A stretch of 64,000 nt of DNA from Roseovarius aestuariivivens (GTDB lineage Bacteria; Pseudomonadota; Alphaproteobacteria; Rhodobacterales; Rhodobacteraceae): NCBI RefSeq assembly GCF_004761875.1, contig NZ_SJEY01000004.1, positions 186,001 to 250,000 on the forward strand. Direction: 5' to 3'. Below the pieces are notes generated by a model. The model had not been told where the DNA came from. It did not search any database and saw only the letters and a program-made list of their open reading frames with translations. This document shows positions 27,414 to 37,504 of this stretch, piece by piece. Both the position numbers and the translations under genes were made by a program. The first letter of the stretch is position 1, and each line of letters begins with the position of its first letter.

Positions 27414-28328
27414 TTATTTCTCGTGGACGATCCGGATATGCCGTTCGCCGCGCGTCTCGGCCAGAGCCATCTGCTTTTGCCGTTCGCGAAACCGCGCCTT
27501 GTCGTCCTCGCCTGTCTCGTCGATGCAGTGGTGGCAGGACACGCCTTCCTCATATTCCGGGCGTGCCATATCCTGTGGCAGGATCGGACGCCGGCAGGCG
27601 TGGCAAAGCCGGTGCGGCCCTTCCCGAAGCCCGTGGCCGACCGACACGCGCCCGTCGAAGACGAAACATTCGCCCTGCCAGGTACTTTGGTCCTCGGGCA
27701 CTTCTTCGAGGTATTTCAGGATGCCGCCCTTGAGGTGATAGACCTCATCAACGCCCTGTCCCAGAAGATAATTTGTTGATTTCTCACAACGGATTCCGCC
27801 GGTGCAGAACATCGCGATGCGCTTGTTGTGAAAGCGGTGCTTGTTTTCTTCCCACCATGCGGGGAAGTCACGGAAGCTTTCGGTCTCGGGGTCGACCGCG
27901 CCCTGAAACGTGCCGATGGCGACCTCGTAATCGTTGCGCGTGTCGATCACGGCCACGTCCGGGTTTTGGATCAGCGCGTTCCAATCCTTGGGATCCACGT
28001 AACGGCCCACCCGCGCTTTCGGATCTACGTCGGGCTGACCCATGGTGACGATCTCTTTCTTCACCCGGACTTTCAGCCGGCGAAAGGGCTGCTCGGCGCT
28101 CTCGCTTTCCTTCCACTCCAGATCGGCGCAACCGGGTAAGGCGCGGATATGGGCAAGCACGGCGTCGATGCCCGCGCGAGGTCCCGCGATGGTGCCGTTG
28201 ATCCCCTCTCGCGCCAGAAGGAGCGAACCCGAGACCTTTTCCATCTCGCACAGCTTAAGCAGCGGCGCACGAAGCGCATAGGGGTCGTCGAAACGGGTAA
28301 AGTGATAGAGCGCTGCGATGGTGTACAT
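27414..28328 (-). CDS. trhO: tRNA uridine(34) hydroxylase, rhodanese-fold (TrhO/YceA)
   Basis: A 304-residue protein. An N-terminal ferredoxin-like domain ([22 protein letters not shown]) precedes a rhodanese domain with the active loop [14 protein letters not shown]-terminal Cys-rich part has CHACRRPI and CHHC pairs that could bind zinc. TrhO forms 5-hydroxyuridine at wobble U34 in tRNA using oxygen. The ATG at 28328 gives the family's usual N-terminus. Confidence 0.92.
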   Translation of the reverse strand: MYTIAALYHFTRFDDPYALRAPLLKLCEMEKVSGSLLLAREGINGTIAGPRAGIDAVLAHIRALPGCADLEWKESESAEQPFRRLKVRVKKEIVTMGQPDVDPKARVGRYVDPKDWNALIQNPDVAVIDTRNDYEVAIGTFQGAVDPETESFRDFPAWWEENKHRFHNKRIAMFCTGGIRCEKSTNYLLGQGVDEVYHLKGGILKYLEEVPEDQSTWQGECFVFDGRVSVGHGLREGPHRLCHACRRPILPQDMARPEYEEGVSCHHCIDETGEDDKARFRERQKQMALAETRGERHIRIVHEK

Positions 28329-28426
28329 GGCCCGGCTCTTTACGCGCCTCGCCGGACTTGAGCAAGCGTCAGGCATTGACGCCTCCGGGGTCCGGACCTA
28401 CCCATTGAGAACAAAGGAGACATGCC

Positions 28427-29023
28427 ATGACCCATGCCCTTCTGGTGATCGATGTTCAAAATGATTTCTGCCCCGGTGGCGCCCTCGCCGTGCCGGGCGG
28501 GGACGAAATCGTGCCGGGGATCAACGCGCTGATGGAAACGGCCGAGGCGGTCATCCTGACGCAGGACTGGCATCCGGCGGGACATTCCTCGTTCGCGTCA
28601 AGCCATGACGGAAAGGCTCCGCTTCAGATGATCGATATGCCCTATGGGCCGCAGGTCCTTTGGCCCGATCACTGCGTGCAGGGCAGCGAGGGCGCGGCGT
28701 TTCATCCAGGGATGAACACGACTCGCGCGGACCTGATTATCCGCAAGGGGTACAACCCCTTGATCGACAGCTATTCCGCCTTTTTCGAGAACGATCACAA
28801 GACACCCACTGGTCTGCACGGCTATCTGCAGACACGCGGCATCGACCGGCTGATCATGGTCGGTCTCGCAACCGATTTCTGCGTGAATTTCTCCGCCGTT
28901 GACGCGGCGCAACTGGGCTACGACGTCACGCTCGACCCCGCGCTTTGCCGGGCCATAGATCTGGATGGATCGCTTGGAAAGGCGATGGAGGGGATGCGCG
29001 AGGCAGGCGTGCGGCTTGCCTGA
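28427..29023 (+). CDS. pncA: Nicotinamidase
   Basis: A 198-residue isochorismatase-fold amidase turning nicotinamide into nicotinate for NAD salvage. Catalytic triad Asp9 (VIDVQNDFCPGG), Lys107 (IIRKGYNP) and Cys152 (ATDFCV); metal ligands Asp47, His49 and His53 in QDWHPAGHSSF. AAAGGAG precedes the ATG. The 3' end overlaps the following gene. Confidence 0.95.
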   Translation: MTHALLVIDVQNDFCPGGALAVPGGDEIVPGINALMETAEAVILTQDWHPAGHSSFASSHDGKAPLQMIDMPYGPQVLWPDHCVQGSEGAAFHPGMNTTRADLIIRKGYNPLIDSYSAFFENDHKTPTGLHGYLQTRGIDRLIMVGLATDFCVNFSAVDAAQLGYDVTLDPALCRAIDLDGSLGKAMEGMREAGVRLA

Positions 29024-29612
29024 TTTCCCAAATCTTGCCAATGACATAGCCGCCTGCCGCCTGTGTGCCGCGCGGTTCGCGGCCACCGCCACGGGCCACA
29101 GGCCGCGTCCGGTCGTCTGGTTCCGACCCACCGCGCGGATCCTGATCGCGGGGCAGGCGCCGGGGATGCGAGTGCACAAGTCCGGCAAGCCCTTCGACGA
29201 CCCGTCGGGCGACCGGCTGCGCTATTGGCTGGGCCTGCCGACGGAGGTTTTCTACGATACCTCGCGCGTGGCGATCGTGCCGATGGCCTTTTGCTTTCCG
29301 GGTTATGACGCCAAGGGATCCGACCTGCCGCCACCACCCGTCTGCCGGAAAACGTGGCATGACGCGGTGACACAAAGCCTTGAAAACCTGCAGCTTTCCG
29401 TAATCGTCGGCGGCTATGCGCACAAGTATCACTTGGGCGCCAAGGCGGGTGTGACCGACACCGTACGGGCCTGGCGCGACCATGCGCCTCGCGCCTTTCC
29501 CTTGCCTCATCCGTCCTGGCGCAATACGGGCTGGCTGAAGAAAAACCCGTGGTTCGAGGCAGAGGTCCTTCCGACCTTACGGGCCCGGGTGCAAGAGGTG
29601 CTGAATGTCTGA
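28965..29612 (+). CDS. Uracil-DNA glycosylase superfamily protein
   Basis: Up to 215 residues. The UDG fold is suggested by ILIAGQAPGMRVHKSGKPF (family 4/5-like motif 1 with GQAPG) and the late LPHPSWRNTGWLKKNPWF (motif 2 position). An early CRLC pair may be the remnant or part of an Fe-S site. The canonical water-activating residue is not obvious, so base specificity is uncertain. The start is also uncertain: ATG 28965 lies 59 bases inside pncA, while a TTG at 29016 overlaps the pncA stop and would give a more usual N-terminus. Confidence 0.75.
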   Translation: MDRLERRWRGCARQACGLPDFPNLANDIAACRLCAARFAATATGHRPRPVVWFRPTARILIAGQAPGMRVHKSGKPFDDPSGDRLRYWLGLPTEVFYDTSRVAIVPMAFCFPGYDAKGSDLPPPPVCRKTWHDAVTQSLENLQLSVIVGGYAHKYHLGAKAGVTDTVRAWRDHAPRAFPLPHPSWRNTGWLKKNPWFEAEVLPTLRARVQEVLNV

Positions 29613-30384
29613 GACACATCTGGATCGGGCCCATGCCGCGATGGAGCAAGGCGGTGAGGCCGAGCGTCTGCGCTTCTACGAGGCGCTTGCGGCTTCCGAG
29701 CTTTTCCTTTTGCTGGAGAGTGAGGCGGAGGACGATCAAATTGTGCCGCAAGCCTTTGAAGTCGAGGGGAAAAATTTCATCCTCGCCTTCGACGCCGAGG
29801 AGCGGTTGGCCGGTTTTGCAGGGGCTGAAGCGGCCTATGTGGGCCTGTCGGGGCGGGCCCTGGCGGAGATGCTGGCAGAGGCGGGGCTGGGGCTGGGCCT
29901 GAACCTGGAACAGGGGCCGTCGGCGATGCTTTTGCCGCCCGAGGCGATGGTCTGGCTGAACGAGACGCTGGCCGAGGCGCCAGAAGAGGTGGAAACCAAA
30001 GTACGCGAATTCCAGCCGCCCAAGGGCCTGCCGGAGACGCTTTTGACCGCGCTCGACACGCGGCTCGCCAGCGCCGAAGGCATGGCGGATATGGCCTATC
30101 TTGTTGGTGTCGTTTACGAAAATGGCGCGCAGGGGCATATGCTGGGCGTGATCGATGCGGTGCCGGGGGCCGAGGATGCACTGGCGCGCGCGGTCTCTCA
30201 GGTGCTCACCTTTTCGGGTCTGGAAGCGGCGATGCTCGACGTGGGCTTCTTCCGCGCCTCCGACCCGGCGGCGGCGCGTATGGCGCTGGTCGGTCTGCGC
30301 TTTGACCTGCCAAAGCCCGAAACCCCGCGCCAGCCGGGTGAAAATCCCGGCCTTGATCCGGACCGCCCGCCGAAACTGCGCTGA
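29605..30384 (+). CDS. SseB-family protein
   Basis: A soluble 259-residue acidic protein. The N-terminal half (ALAASELFLLLESEAE through LAFDAEERLAGFAG and a PSAMLLPPEAMVWLNE end) matches the SseB N-terminal domain, and the second half resembles the SseB C-terminal region. SseB proteins are loosely linked to serine sensitivity or sulfurtransferase function; no catalytic site is visible. It overlaps the previous gene by 8 bases. Confidence 0.75.
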   Translation: MSETHLDRAHAAMEQGGEAERLRFYEALAASELFLLLESEAEDDQIVPQAFEVEGKNFILAFDAEERLAGFAGAEAAYVGLSGRALAEMLAEAGLGLGLNLEQGPSAMLLPPEAMVWLNETLAEAPEEVETKVREFQPPKGLPETLLTALDTRLASAEGMADMAYLVGVVYENGAQGHMLGVIDAVPGAEDALARAVSQVLTFSGLEAAMLDVGFFRASDPAAARMALVGLRFDLPKPETPRQPGENPGLDPDRPPKLR

Positions 30385-30430
30385 CGCAACGCCCGGTTCG
30401 TTTATCAGTGTGGCAGGCCGGAAATCCGGC

Positions 30431-30470
30431 GTACGATTTCCGTACACAAGCTGTACACAGCCCGTACACC
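30431..30470. repeat. Four GTAC units phased at exactly 11 bp
   Basis: GTACGAT (30431), GTACACA (30442), GTACACA (30453) and GTACACC (30464) start exactly 11 bases apart in the 261-base gap between two convergent genes. The spacing places all four on one helix face, as in a multi-site protein-binding array. No gene start lies next to it. Confidence 0.6.
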
Positions 30471-30645
30471 GGCAAACCGCCGGCAAGATCGTTAACGCGG
30501 CCCGCGTCTTTCTAGGAAAAACACTCGAATCCGACCTTGGCCCTAGGCGTCCCCTTAAGACCTGACGCGCCGCGCCCATCATCCGCGCGGCCCGAGGCCC
30601 CACGGGGGGCCGAGACACTCAGCGCGCGCGGCACGCGCGCACCGC

Positions 30646-31578
30646 TTAATAACCGAGGTCGCGATCCACGAGGTGCAGGAAGGACTCGCCCGCCTCACCG
30701 CGCCGAACGTTTTCGGCGATCACGCGCGCGGCGCTTTCCGGTCGGGTCTCGGAGGCCTTGTGGGGGGTGACCGTCACTTTTGGGTGCGCCCAGAACGGGT
30801 GTTCGGGTGGCAAGGGTTCGGTGCGGAAGACATCGAGCGTGGCGTGGGCGATGTGGCCCTTGTCGAGCGCGGCCAGAAGCGCGTCATCGTCGATAAGCCG
30901 TCCGCGCCCGGGATTGAGGATCACGGCCCCGTCGGGCAGGCGCGCCAGCGCCGCCGTATCCAGCGTGTTTTCCGTCTCGGGCGTATGTGGCAACAGCAGG
31001 ATCAGGATCTGCGCGGTCGAGAGCGCCTTGTGCAGGCCGTCCTTGCCAGACAGGCAGGTGAGGCCCGGCAGGTCCTTTTGCGTGCGCGACCAGCCGGTGA
31101 CGGGAAACCCGAGCTGGCCGAGCGCCTCGCCGCAGGCCTGGCCCAGTGCGCCGAGGCCCAGAATGGTCACGGGCCTGTCGCAGGCCAGCGGGGGCACATA
31201 CTCCCGCCAGACGCCATCCTGTCCCAGCACATGCAGGTCGGTGTTCAGATGATGGCGCAGCGTGTGGCCGGTGACCCATTCGACCATGCCGCGCGTCAGA
31301 CCCTCGTCGACCATGCGGGCGAGCGGCTGGGTGAGGGTCTTGTTGCCGACGATGTTTTCCACCCCGGCCCAGAGGTTCAGCACCGCCTTCGTGCGGGTGT
31401 AGGGGGTGAAATCCGTCAGCCCGCTTTGTGGGGCGTAGACGATGTAATCGACCTCTTCGGGGGCAAATTCCTGTCGCAGGTCGACATCGAGGTCTTTCTC
31501 GGCGAAGGCGTCGCTTAGCGGTGTCTGGTACTGAGCCCACCGCGAGGGCGCGGCGGCGAAGAGGACGTTCACGGGCAT
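30646..31578 (-). CDS. ghrA: 2-hydroxyacid dehydrogenase, glyoxylate/hydroxypyruvate reductase A type
   Basis: A 310-residue NAD(P)-dependent reductase. Rossmann loop ILGLGALGQACGEAL, substrate Arg in LNPGRGRLIDD, Glu in FRTEPLPPEHPFW and the proton-relay His in TPHKASETRP match the GhrA branch, which reduces glyoxylate and hydroxypyruvate. It lies 4 bases after rodA on the same strand and is probably read as the tail of the elongasome operon. Confidence 0.85.
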   Translation of the reverse strand: MPVNVLFAAAPSRWAQYQTPLSDAFAEKDLDVDLRQEFAPEEVDYIVYAPQSGLTDFTPYTRTKAVLNLWAGVENIVGNKTLTQPLARMVDEGLTRGMVEWVTGHTLRHHLNTDLHVLGQDGVWREYVPPLACDRPVTILGLGALGQACGEALGQLGFPVTGWSRTQKDLPGLTCLSGKDGLHKALSTAQILILLLPHTPETENTLDTAALARLPDGAVILNPGRGRLIDDDALLAALDKGHIAHATLDVFRTEPLPPEHPFWAHPKVTVTPHKASETRPESAARVIAENVRRGEAGESFLHLVDRDLGY

Positions 31579-31582
31579 GGGC

Positions 31583-32722
31583 TTACCTTGGTCTGTGGAT
31601 ATGCGCGCTTTGGACAAGGCCGAAGCCCAGCATCAGGATGAGCATGGCCGAGCCGCCGTAGCTGACGAGCGGCAGGGGCACGCCCACCACTGGCGCGAGG
31701 CCCATCACCATCGACATGTTCACCGCGAAGAAGAGGAAGAAGGTCACCGCGATGCCAAGCGTCAGCAGCGACGAGAACCGGTCCTTGTTGGCAAGCGCCG
31801 AGGCCACGCAGAAGACGATGATGAGCGCATAGAGGATCAGAAGCGAGAACGCCCCGATGAAGCCGAACTCCTCGGCCAGCGTGGTAAAGATGAAATCGGT
31901 ATGTTTTTCCGGCAGGAAGTTCAGCCGCGATTGCGTGCCCTGCATGAAACCGCGCCCGGTCCAGCCGCCAGAGCCAAGCGCGATCTTCGACTGGGTGATG
32001 TGATAGCCTGCCCCCAGCGGGTCGGAGGCGGGATCGAGGAAGGTGTCGATGCGGCGGAACTGGTAATCCGCCAGAAGCTGCCAGTCGGTGCCGCGGCTTT
32101 TGAAGACCGCCGCGATGAGCCCCACGCCCGCCGCGATCACGGCGGCGAAATAGGCCCAGTGGACACCTGCGAGAAACATGATCAGACCGCCCCCGGTGAT
32201 GAGCAGAATCGACGTGCCGAGGTCGGGCTGGCGCAGCACGAGCGCCACCGGCAGCAGGATCAGCACCACGGGCAGGAAAACCCAGATCGGCCGGGACGTC
32301 TTGTTCAGCGGCAGCCAGTCGTAGTAGGCCGCCAGCAGCATCACCAGAGTGATCTTCATCAGCTCGGATGGCTGCAGCCGCATGAAGCCCAGGTCGATCC
32401 AGCGCTGCGCGCCCTTGCCTTCGGTGCCGATCAGTTCCACCGCGACCAGCAGAAGGATCGACACGGTGTAGGCCAGCACCGACATGTTGCGCCAGAACCA
32501 GATTGGAACCATGGCCACGAAGAACATCGCGGCCAGCCCCAGCGCGTAGCGTTTCATCTGCGGTTCGGCCCAGGGCGTGAAGGACCCGCCGGCCACGGAG
32601 TAAAGCATCAGGAATCCGACGCTGGCCACCGCCGTCAGCAAGAGCGCCAGACCCCAGTTGAGGTAGAGCACCTTGCGAAGGCCGGTGGGCGTTTGCTTGA
32701 CGGTATATTCGAGATAGCTCAT
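31583..32722 (-). CDS. rodA: Peptidoglycan glycosyltransferase RodA
   Basis: A 379-residue SEDS-family membrane enzyme with about ten hydrophobic segments. It polymerises lipid II in the elongasome with PBP2. Family blocks include RWIDLGFMRLQPSELMKI, FLPEKHTDFIFTTLAEEFGF and the C-terminal PLVSYGGSAML. The ATG at 32722 gives the expected N-terminus; open sequence upstream overlaps mrdA and is not part of it. 13 bases separate it from mrdA. Confidence 0.95.
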   Translation of the reverse strand: MSYLEYTVKQTPTGLRKVLYLNWGLALLLTAVASVGFLMLYSVAGGSFTPWAEPQMKRYALGLAAMFFVAMVPIWFWRNMSVLAYTVSILLLVAVELIGTEGKGAQRWIDLGFMRLQPSELMKITLVMLLAAYYDWLPLNKTSRPIWVFLPVVLILLPVALVLRQPDLGTSILLITGGGLIMFLAGVHWAYFAAVIAAGVGLIAAVFKSRGTDWQLLADYQFRRIDTFLDPASDPLGAGYHITQSKIALGSGGWTGRGFMQGTQSRLNFLPEKHTDFIFTTLAEEFGFIGAFSLLILYALIIVFCVASALANKDRFSSLLTLGIAVTFFLFFAVNMSMVMGLAPVVGVPLPLVSYGGSAMLILMLGFGLVQSAHIHRPR

Positions 32723-32735
32723 GCCGCGCGTCCCC

Positions 32736-34679
32736 TCAGGCCCGGTCCGAGCCGTCGCGGCCCGATCCGGGGCGGGCGCGGCGCAGCTCTTCTTGTTGCG
32801 TGCGGATGCGGTCGCGGTCCTTGGCGGGATAGGCCTCGAGCGGGGGATCCCCGCCGTAGAGCGCCTGCAGGGTGATGTCGCGCGCGACGGGCGCTGCGGC
32901 GCGCGAGCCGCCGCCGCCATGTTCGACGATCACCGCGACGGCGACCTTGGGATTCTCGACGGGCGCGAAATCGACATAGAGCGCGTGGTCGCGGCGTTCC
33001 CAGGGCAGGTCCTCGTTGCGGAAAACGCCGCGCGCGCGTTCGGCGGCGGTGATGTTGCGGACCTGGCTGGTGCCGGTCTTGCCGGCCATGCGGAAGGCGT
33101 CCTCGATGATGCGGCTGCCATAGGCGGTGCCGCGCCGGTTGTTGGAGACCGCGTACATCGCCTGCCGGATCTGGCGCAGGTGGTTTTCGTTAAGGCCCAT
33201 CGGCTCGCCGTGGCCGGTGGGCTGTTCGACCCCGTCGATGGATTTCACGAGGCGCGGCGTCACGCTGCGCCCGGTGGCGAGGCGCGCGGTCATCACCGCC
33301 AGCTGCAGGGGCGAGGCCAGCACGAAACCCTGGCCGATGGCGGCGTTGACGCTGTCGCCCACAAGCCAGGCCTCGCCGCGATTCACCAGCTTCCAGTCCT
33401 TGGTTGGGGTCAGCCCGCCGGCCACGGAGGTCAGCGGCAGGTCGTGGGCGATGCCGAGGCCGAGGCGGCGGGCCATGGCGGAGATCTTTTCGATGCCGAC
33501 GCGCGTGGCCATCTCGTAGTAGTAGACGTCGCAGCTGTCGCGCAGCGAGCGGTGCAGGTCCACGTTGCCGTGGCCGACGCGTTTCCAGCAATGAAAGCGG
33601 CGGCCCGAGACCTCCATGTGGCCGGGGCAATAGACGGTCTCGTTGGGGTCGACCTGCCCGTCCTCGAGCGCGGCGAGGGCCGTGACCATCTTGAAGGTGG
33701 AGCCGGGCGGGTAGATCCCCTGCACCGCCTTGTTGGGCAGCGGGCGGTATTTGTTGTCGAGAAGCGCGCGGTAATCGGCCACGGAAATGCCGCGCACGAA
33801 GAGATTGGGATCGAAGCTGGGCGCCGAGGCGCAGGCCAGAAGATCGCCCGAGTCGCAGTCGATCACCACAGCCGCCGCACTTTCGCCCGAGAGCCGGGCG
33901 TGCACGTAGGATTGCAGGGCGTTGTCCACCGAAAGCTGGATGTCGCGGCCCGCCTCGCCCTCGACGCGGTCGATCTCGCGCATGACGCGGCCCGCGGCGT
34001 TGACCTCGACCCGCTTGGTGCCGGCGGTGCCGCGCAGCGTTTCCTCGAGCTGGGATTCGACCCCGATCTTGCCGATCTGGAAGCGGGGCAGCAGCAAGAG
34101 CGCGTCCGGCGCGTCGATCCGGTCGAGATCGCGTTCGTTCACCGGGCCGACATAGCCAACGAGATGGGCGTAGTCGTCCTCCATCGGGTAGTGGCGGGAC
34201 AGGCCCACCTCGGGGGTCACGCCGGGCAGGGCAGGGGTGTTGACGGCGACCCGGCTGATGTCCTCCCACGTCACCCGGTCGGCCACGGTGACGGGTGTGT
34301 CGCCGCGCAGCTTGGAGAGATCCTCGCGCGCCTTCGCCAGCTCTTCGGGATCAAGCCGGACGAGCCGCGACAGGCGTTCGATCACCTCGTCCACATCGCC
34401 GGCCTCTTCGCGGACGATGTTGATGCGGTAGGAGGGGATGTTTTCGGCCACGATGCGCCCTTCGCGGTCGAAAATACGCCCGCGTGCAGGCGGAATAAGC
34501 CGGATGTTGATCCGGTTCTCATCGGCCAGAAGCCGGAACTGATCGGCCTGATCGACCTGCAGGTGCCGCATCCGCAGCGCCAGAAGGCCCATGAACCCGG
34601 CCATCGCCCCGCCCAGCACCAGACCGCGGCGGGTGATCTTGCGCTGGCTTTCCGCGCTGTCCTTGGTGGGGCGTCTCAT
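32736..34679 (-). CDS. mrdA: Penicillin-binding protein 2
   Basis: A 647-residue class B PBP: one N-terminal membrane anchor (about 18-36), a pedestal domain starting RGRIFDREGR, and a transpeptidase domain with nucleophile motif STFK, SCD and KTGT (AGKTGTSQ). It crosslinks lateral-wall peptidoglycan with RodA. It overlaps mreD by 4 bases. Confidence 0.95.
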   Translation of the reverse strand: MRRPTKDSAESQRKITRRGLVLGGAMAGFMGLLALRMRHLQVDQADQFRLLADENRINIRLIPPARGRIFDREGRIVAENIPSYRINIVREEAGDVDEVIERLSRLVRLDPEELAKAREDLSKLRGDTPVTVADRVTWEDISRVAVNTPALPGVTPEVGLSRHYPMEDDYAHLVGYVGPVNERDLDRIDAPDALLLLPRFQIGKIGVESQLEETLRGTAGTKRVEVNAAGRVMREIDRVEGEAGRDIQLSVDNALQSYVHARLSGESAAAVVIDCDSGDLLACASAPSFDPNLFVRGISVADYRALLDNKYRPLPNKAVQGIYPPGSTFKMVTALAALEDGQVDPNETVYCPGHMEVSGRRFHCWKRVGHGNVDLHRSLRDSCDVYYYEMATRVGIEKISAMARRLGLGIAHDLPLTSVAGGLTPTKDWKLVNRGEAWLVGDSVNAAIGQGFVLASPLQLAVMTARLATGRSVTPRLVKSIDGVEQPTGHGEPMGLNENHLRQIRQAMYAVSNNRRGTAYGSRIIEDAFRMAGKTGTSQVRNITAAERARGVFRNEDLPWERRDHALYVDFAPVENPKVAVAVIVEHGGGGSRAAAPVARDITLQALYGGDPPLEAYPAKDRDRIRTQQEELRRARPGSGRDGSDRA

Positions 34680-35215
34680 GTGCGGCCCCCCAGCGCGTCA
34701 AGATCCCCCGGTGCGAGCTTGCGCACGCCGAGAAGCGTTTGCGACAGGATCACCACGACCGGATAGACCAGAAGCGTCATAACCATCTGCATGAGGCTGA
34801 GCCCGAGCGGCGCCTGATCGACCAGCAGCACGGCGAGGATCACCCGGTAGCCCAGCGTGATCGCCACCAGCGTCGTGGCGACCGACACCCATTCGACGGC
34901 GAAGGTCAGGTCGCGCAGCCCGATATGGCGGGCGCGCAGGGTTTCGGCCCCGACAAGCACCAGCGCGGCCCAGAGACCCGGCGGGCGGTGGAACATCAGA
35001 TCGGCCAGCAGCAGCACCGCCGCCACCAGCCAGGGCGGCACGAATTCGGGACGGCGGAGCACCCAGGCGAAGGTGATCGCGACGATGAAATCCGGCCCGG
35101 CCCAGCCGCGCGGGAGGGTCTGCAGCGGCAGCAGGCTCAGGAACACGATCAGAAGCGCGAGCCCCAGATAAGTGGCGCGCATGGCCCACATGTGCAGCGT
35201 GGCGTTGTCACCCAT
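34676..35215 (-). CDS. mreD: Rod shape-determining protein MreD
   Basis: A 179-residue integral membrane protein with about five to six hydrophobic segments, including PDFIVAITFAWVLRRPEF, typical of MreD. It links MreC with the PBP2/RodA synthase. Position between mreC and mrdA supports the call more than any single motif. It overlaps mreC by 8 bases and mrdA by 4. Confidence 0.9.
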   Translation of the reverse strand: MGDNATLHMWAMRATYLGLALLIVFLSLLPLQTLPRGWAGPDFIVAITFAWVLRRPEFVPPWLVAAVLLLADLMFHRPPGLWAALVLVGAETLRARHIGLRDLTFAVEWVSVATTLVAITLGYRVILAVLLVDQAPLGLSLMQMVMTLLVYPVVVILSQTLLGVRKLAPGDLDALGGRT

Positions 35216-36131
35216 CGGCGGCCTCGCTGGTCTGGTCGGTCTCCGGCTCGGGGTCGGGTGCGGGCAGGGGGGCGTCCGGCGCGATCAGCGCGCCGGGGTC
35301 GGTGATGCGTTCGTGGCCGTAGTTGCGCAGCACGCGCAGGAATTCGAGACGTTCGTAATCGGCGGCGAGACGCACGCGCATCCGCCCGCCGGGATCTTCG
35401 GCCACCTGCCCGATCAGAAGGCCTGCGGGAAACACACCGCCATCGCCCGATGTCATCACCCGGTCGCCCGGGCGTACCTGGTCGGGGGCCTCGATGAAAT
35501 CGATGGGCGGGGCGGCGGAGTTGTCGCCGATGACCAGTGCCTGCTGGCCCGAGGGCTGGATGGTGACGGGTATGCGGCTGCTGGTGTCGGTGAGCAGGAT
35601 CACCCGCGCGGTGTTGTCGCCCACGCCGGAGATGCGCCCGACAAGGCCGAGCCCGTCCATCGCCGCCCAGCCGTCGACGATGCCGTCGCGCCCGCCCACG
35701 TTGATCAGCACCGATTGCCGGAAGGGCGAACCGCTGTCGGCCAGCACCACGCCGGTCACGAAGGTCAGGCGCGGATCGAGCTGCACGTTGTTGAGGTCGA
35801 GCAGGCGGGCGTTTTCCTGTTCAAGCTGCAGCGCGGCCTCTTTCCAGGCCTTCATCTGCTGCAACTCGCGGCGCAGTTCCTGGTTCTGCTGGTAGATGCG
35901 CTGATAGCTTTGGAAATCGCGCAGGATGTTGATTGTGCCCGTGACCGGGGCCATGGCCCAGTCGAAGCTGGGCACGACACGATCGATCACCTGGGCGCGA
36001 AAGCGTTCGACGCGCGGGCTGTCGATGCGCCAGAGCAGGAAGAGCCCGACGAGGCACAATACGAGGCACCCCAGAAGCAGACGCTTGAGCGGCGCGGTGT
36101 AGTCGCTGCTTTGTGCACGGTCGCGGGCCAA
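35208..36131 (-). CDS. mreC: Rod shape-determining protein MreC
   Basis: A 307-residue bitopic protein: membrane helix at about 16-36, a coiled coil at about 70-110 (YQQNQELRRELQQMKAW), then a beta-rich periplasmic region with DGLVGRI-like strands and TSGDGGVFPAGLLIGQV. It scaffolds the elongasome in the periplasm. The start is a TTG at 36131 with AGGGGG 6 bases upstream. The C-terminal 40 residues are Pro/Asp/Glu-rich. Confidence 0.93.
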   Translation of the reverse strand: MARDRAQSSDYTAPLKRLLLGCLVLCLVGLFLLWRIDSPRVERFRAQVIDRVVPSFDWAMAPVTGTINILRDFQSYQRIYQQNQELRRELQQMKAWKEAALQLEQENARLLDLNNVQLDPRLTFVTGVVLADSGSPFRQSVLINVGGRDGIVDGWAAMDGLGLVGRISGVGDNTARVILLTDTSSRIPVTIQPSGQQALVIGDNSAAPPIDFIEAPDQVRPGDRVMTSGDGGVFPAGLLIGQVAEDPGGRMRVRLAADYERLEFLRVLRNYGHERITDPGALIAPDAPLPAPDPEPETDQTSEAADG

Positions 36132-36276
36132 GTTTTACCCCCTAAAGCGTTTCGCCCTTTACCCGAGGCATCAGCAAAAGGCGAAGCGCGTGCAACGAGT
36201 ATACGCTGTGCTGCGTTTCGCGAAACTCCGTCGTCGAGGTTTTCCGCAAACCGCATTTCCCCAGAGGGTGGGCGTT

Positions 36277-37446
<1,170 letters not shown>

Positions 37447-37504
37447 TCATCTTGCCATTTCGCGCCGGATGGACAGGGCGCGCTTTGTTGCGTAAGCGAG
37501 GCGC

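Noticed and set aside
32721..34766. A 681-codon open frame on the + strand opposite mrdA
   Set aside because: Shadow of mrdA; composition is Gly/His/Arg/Val-rich without any family motif.
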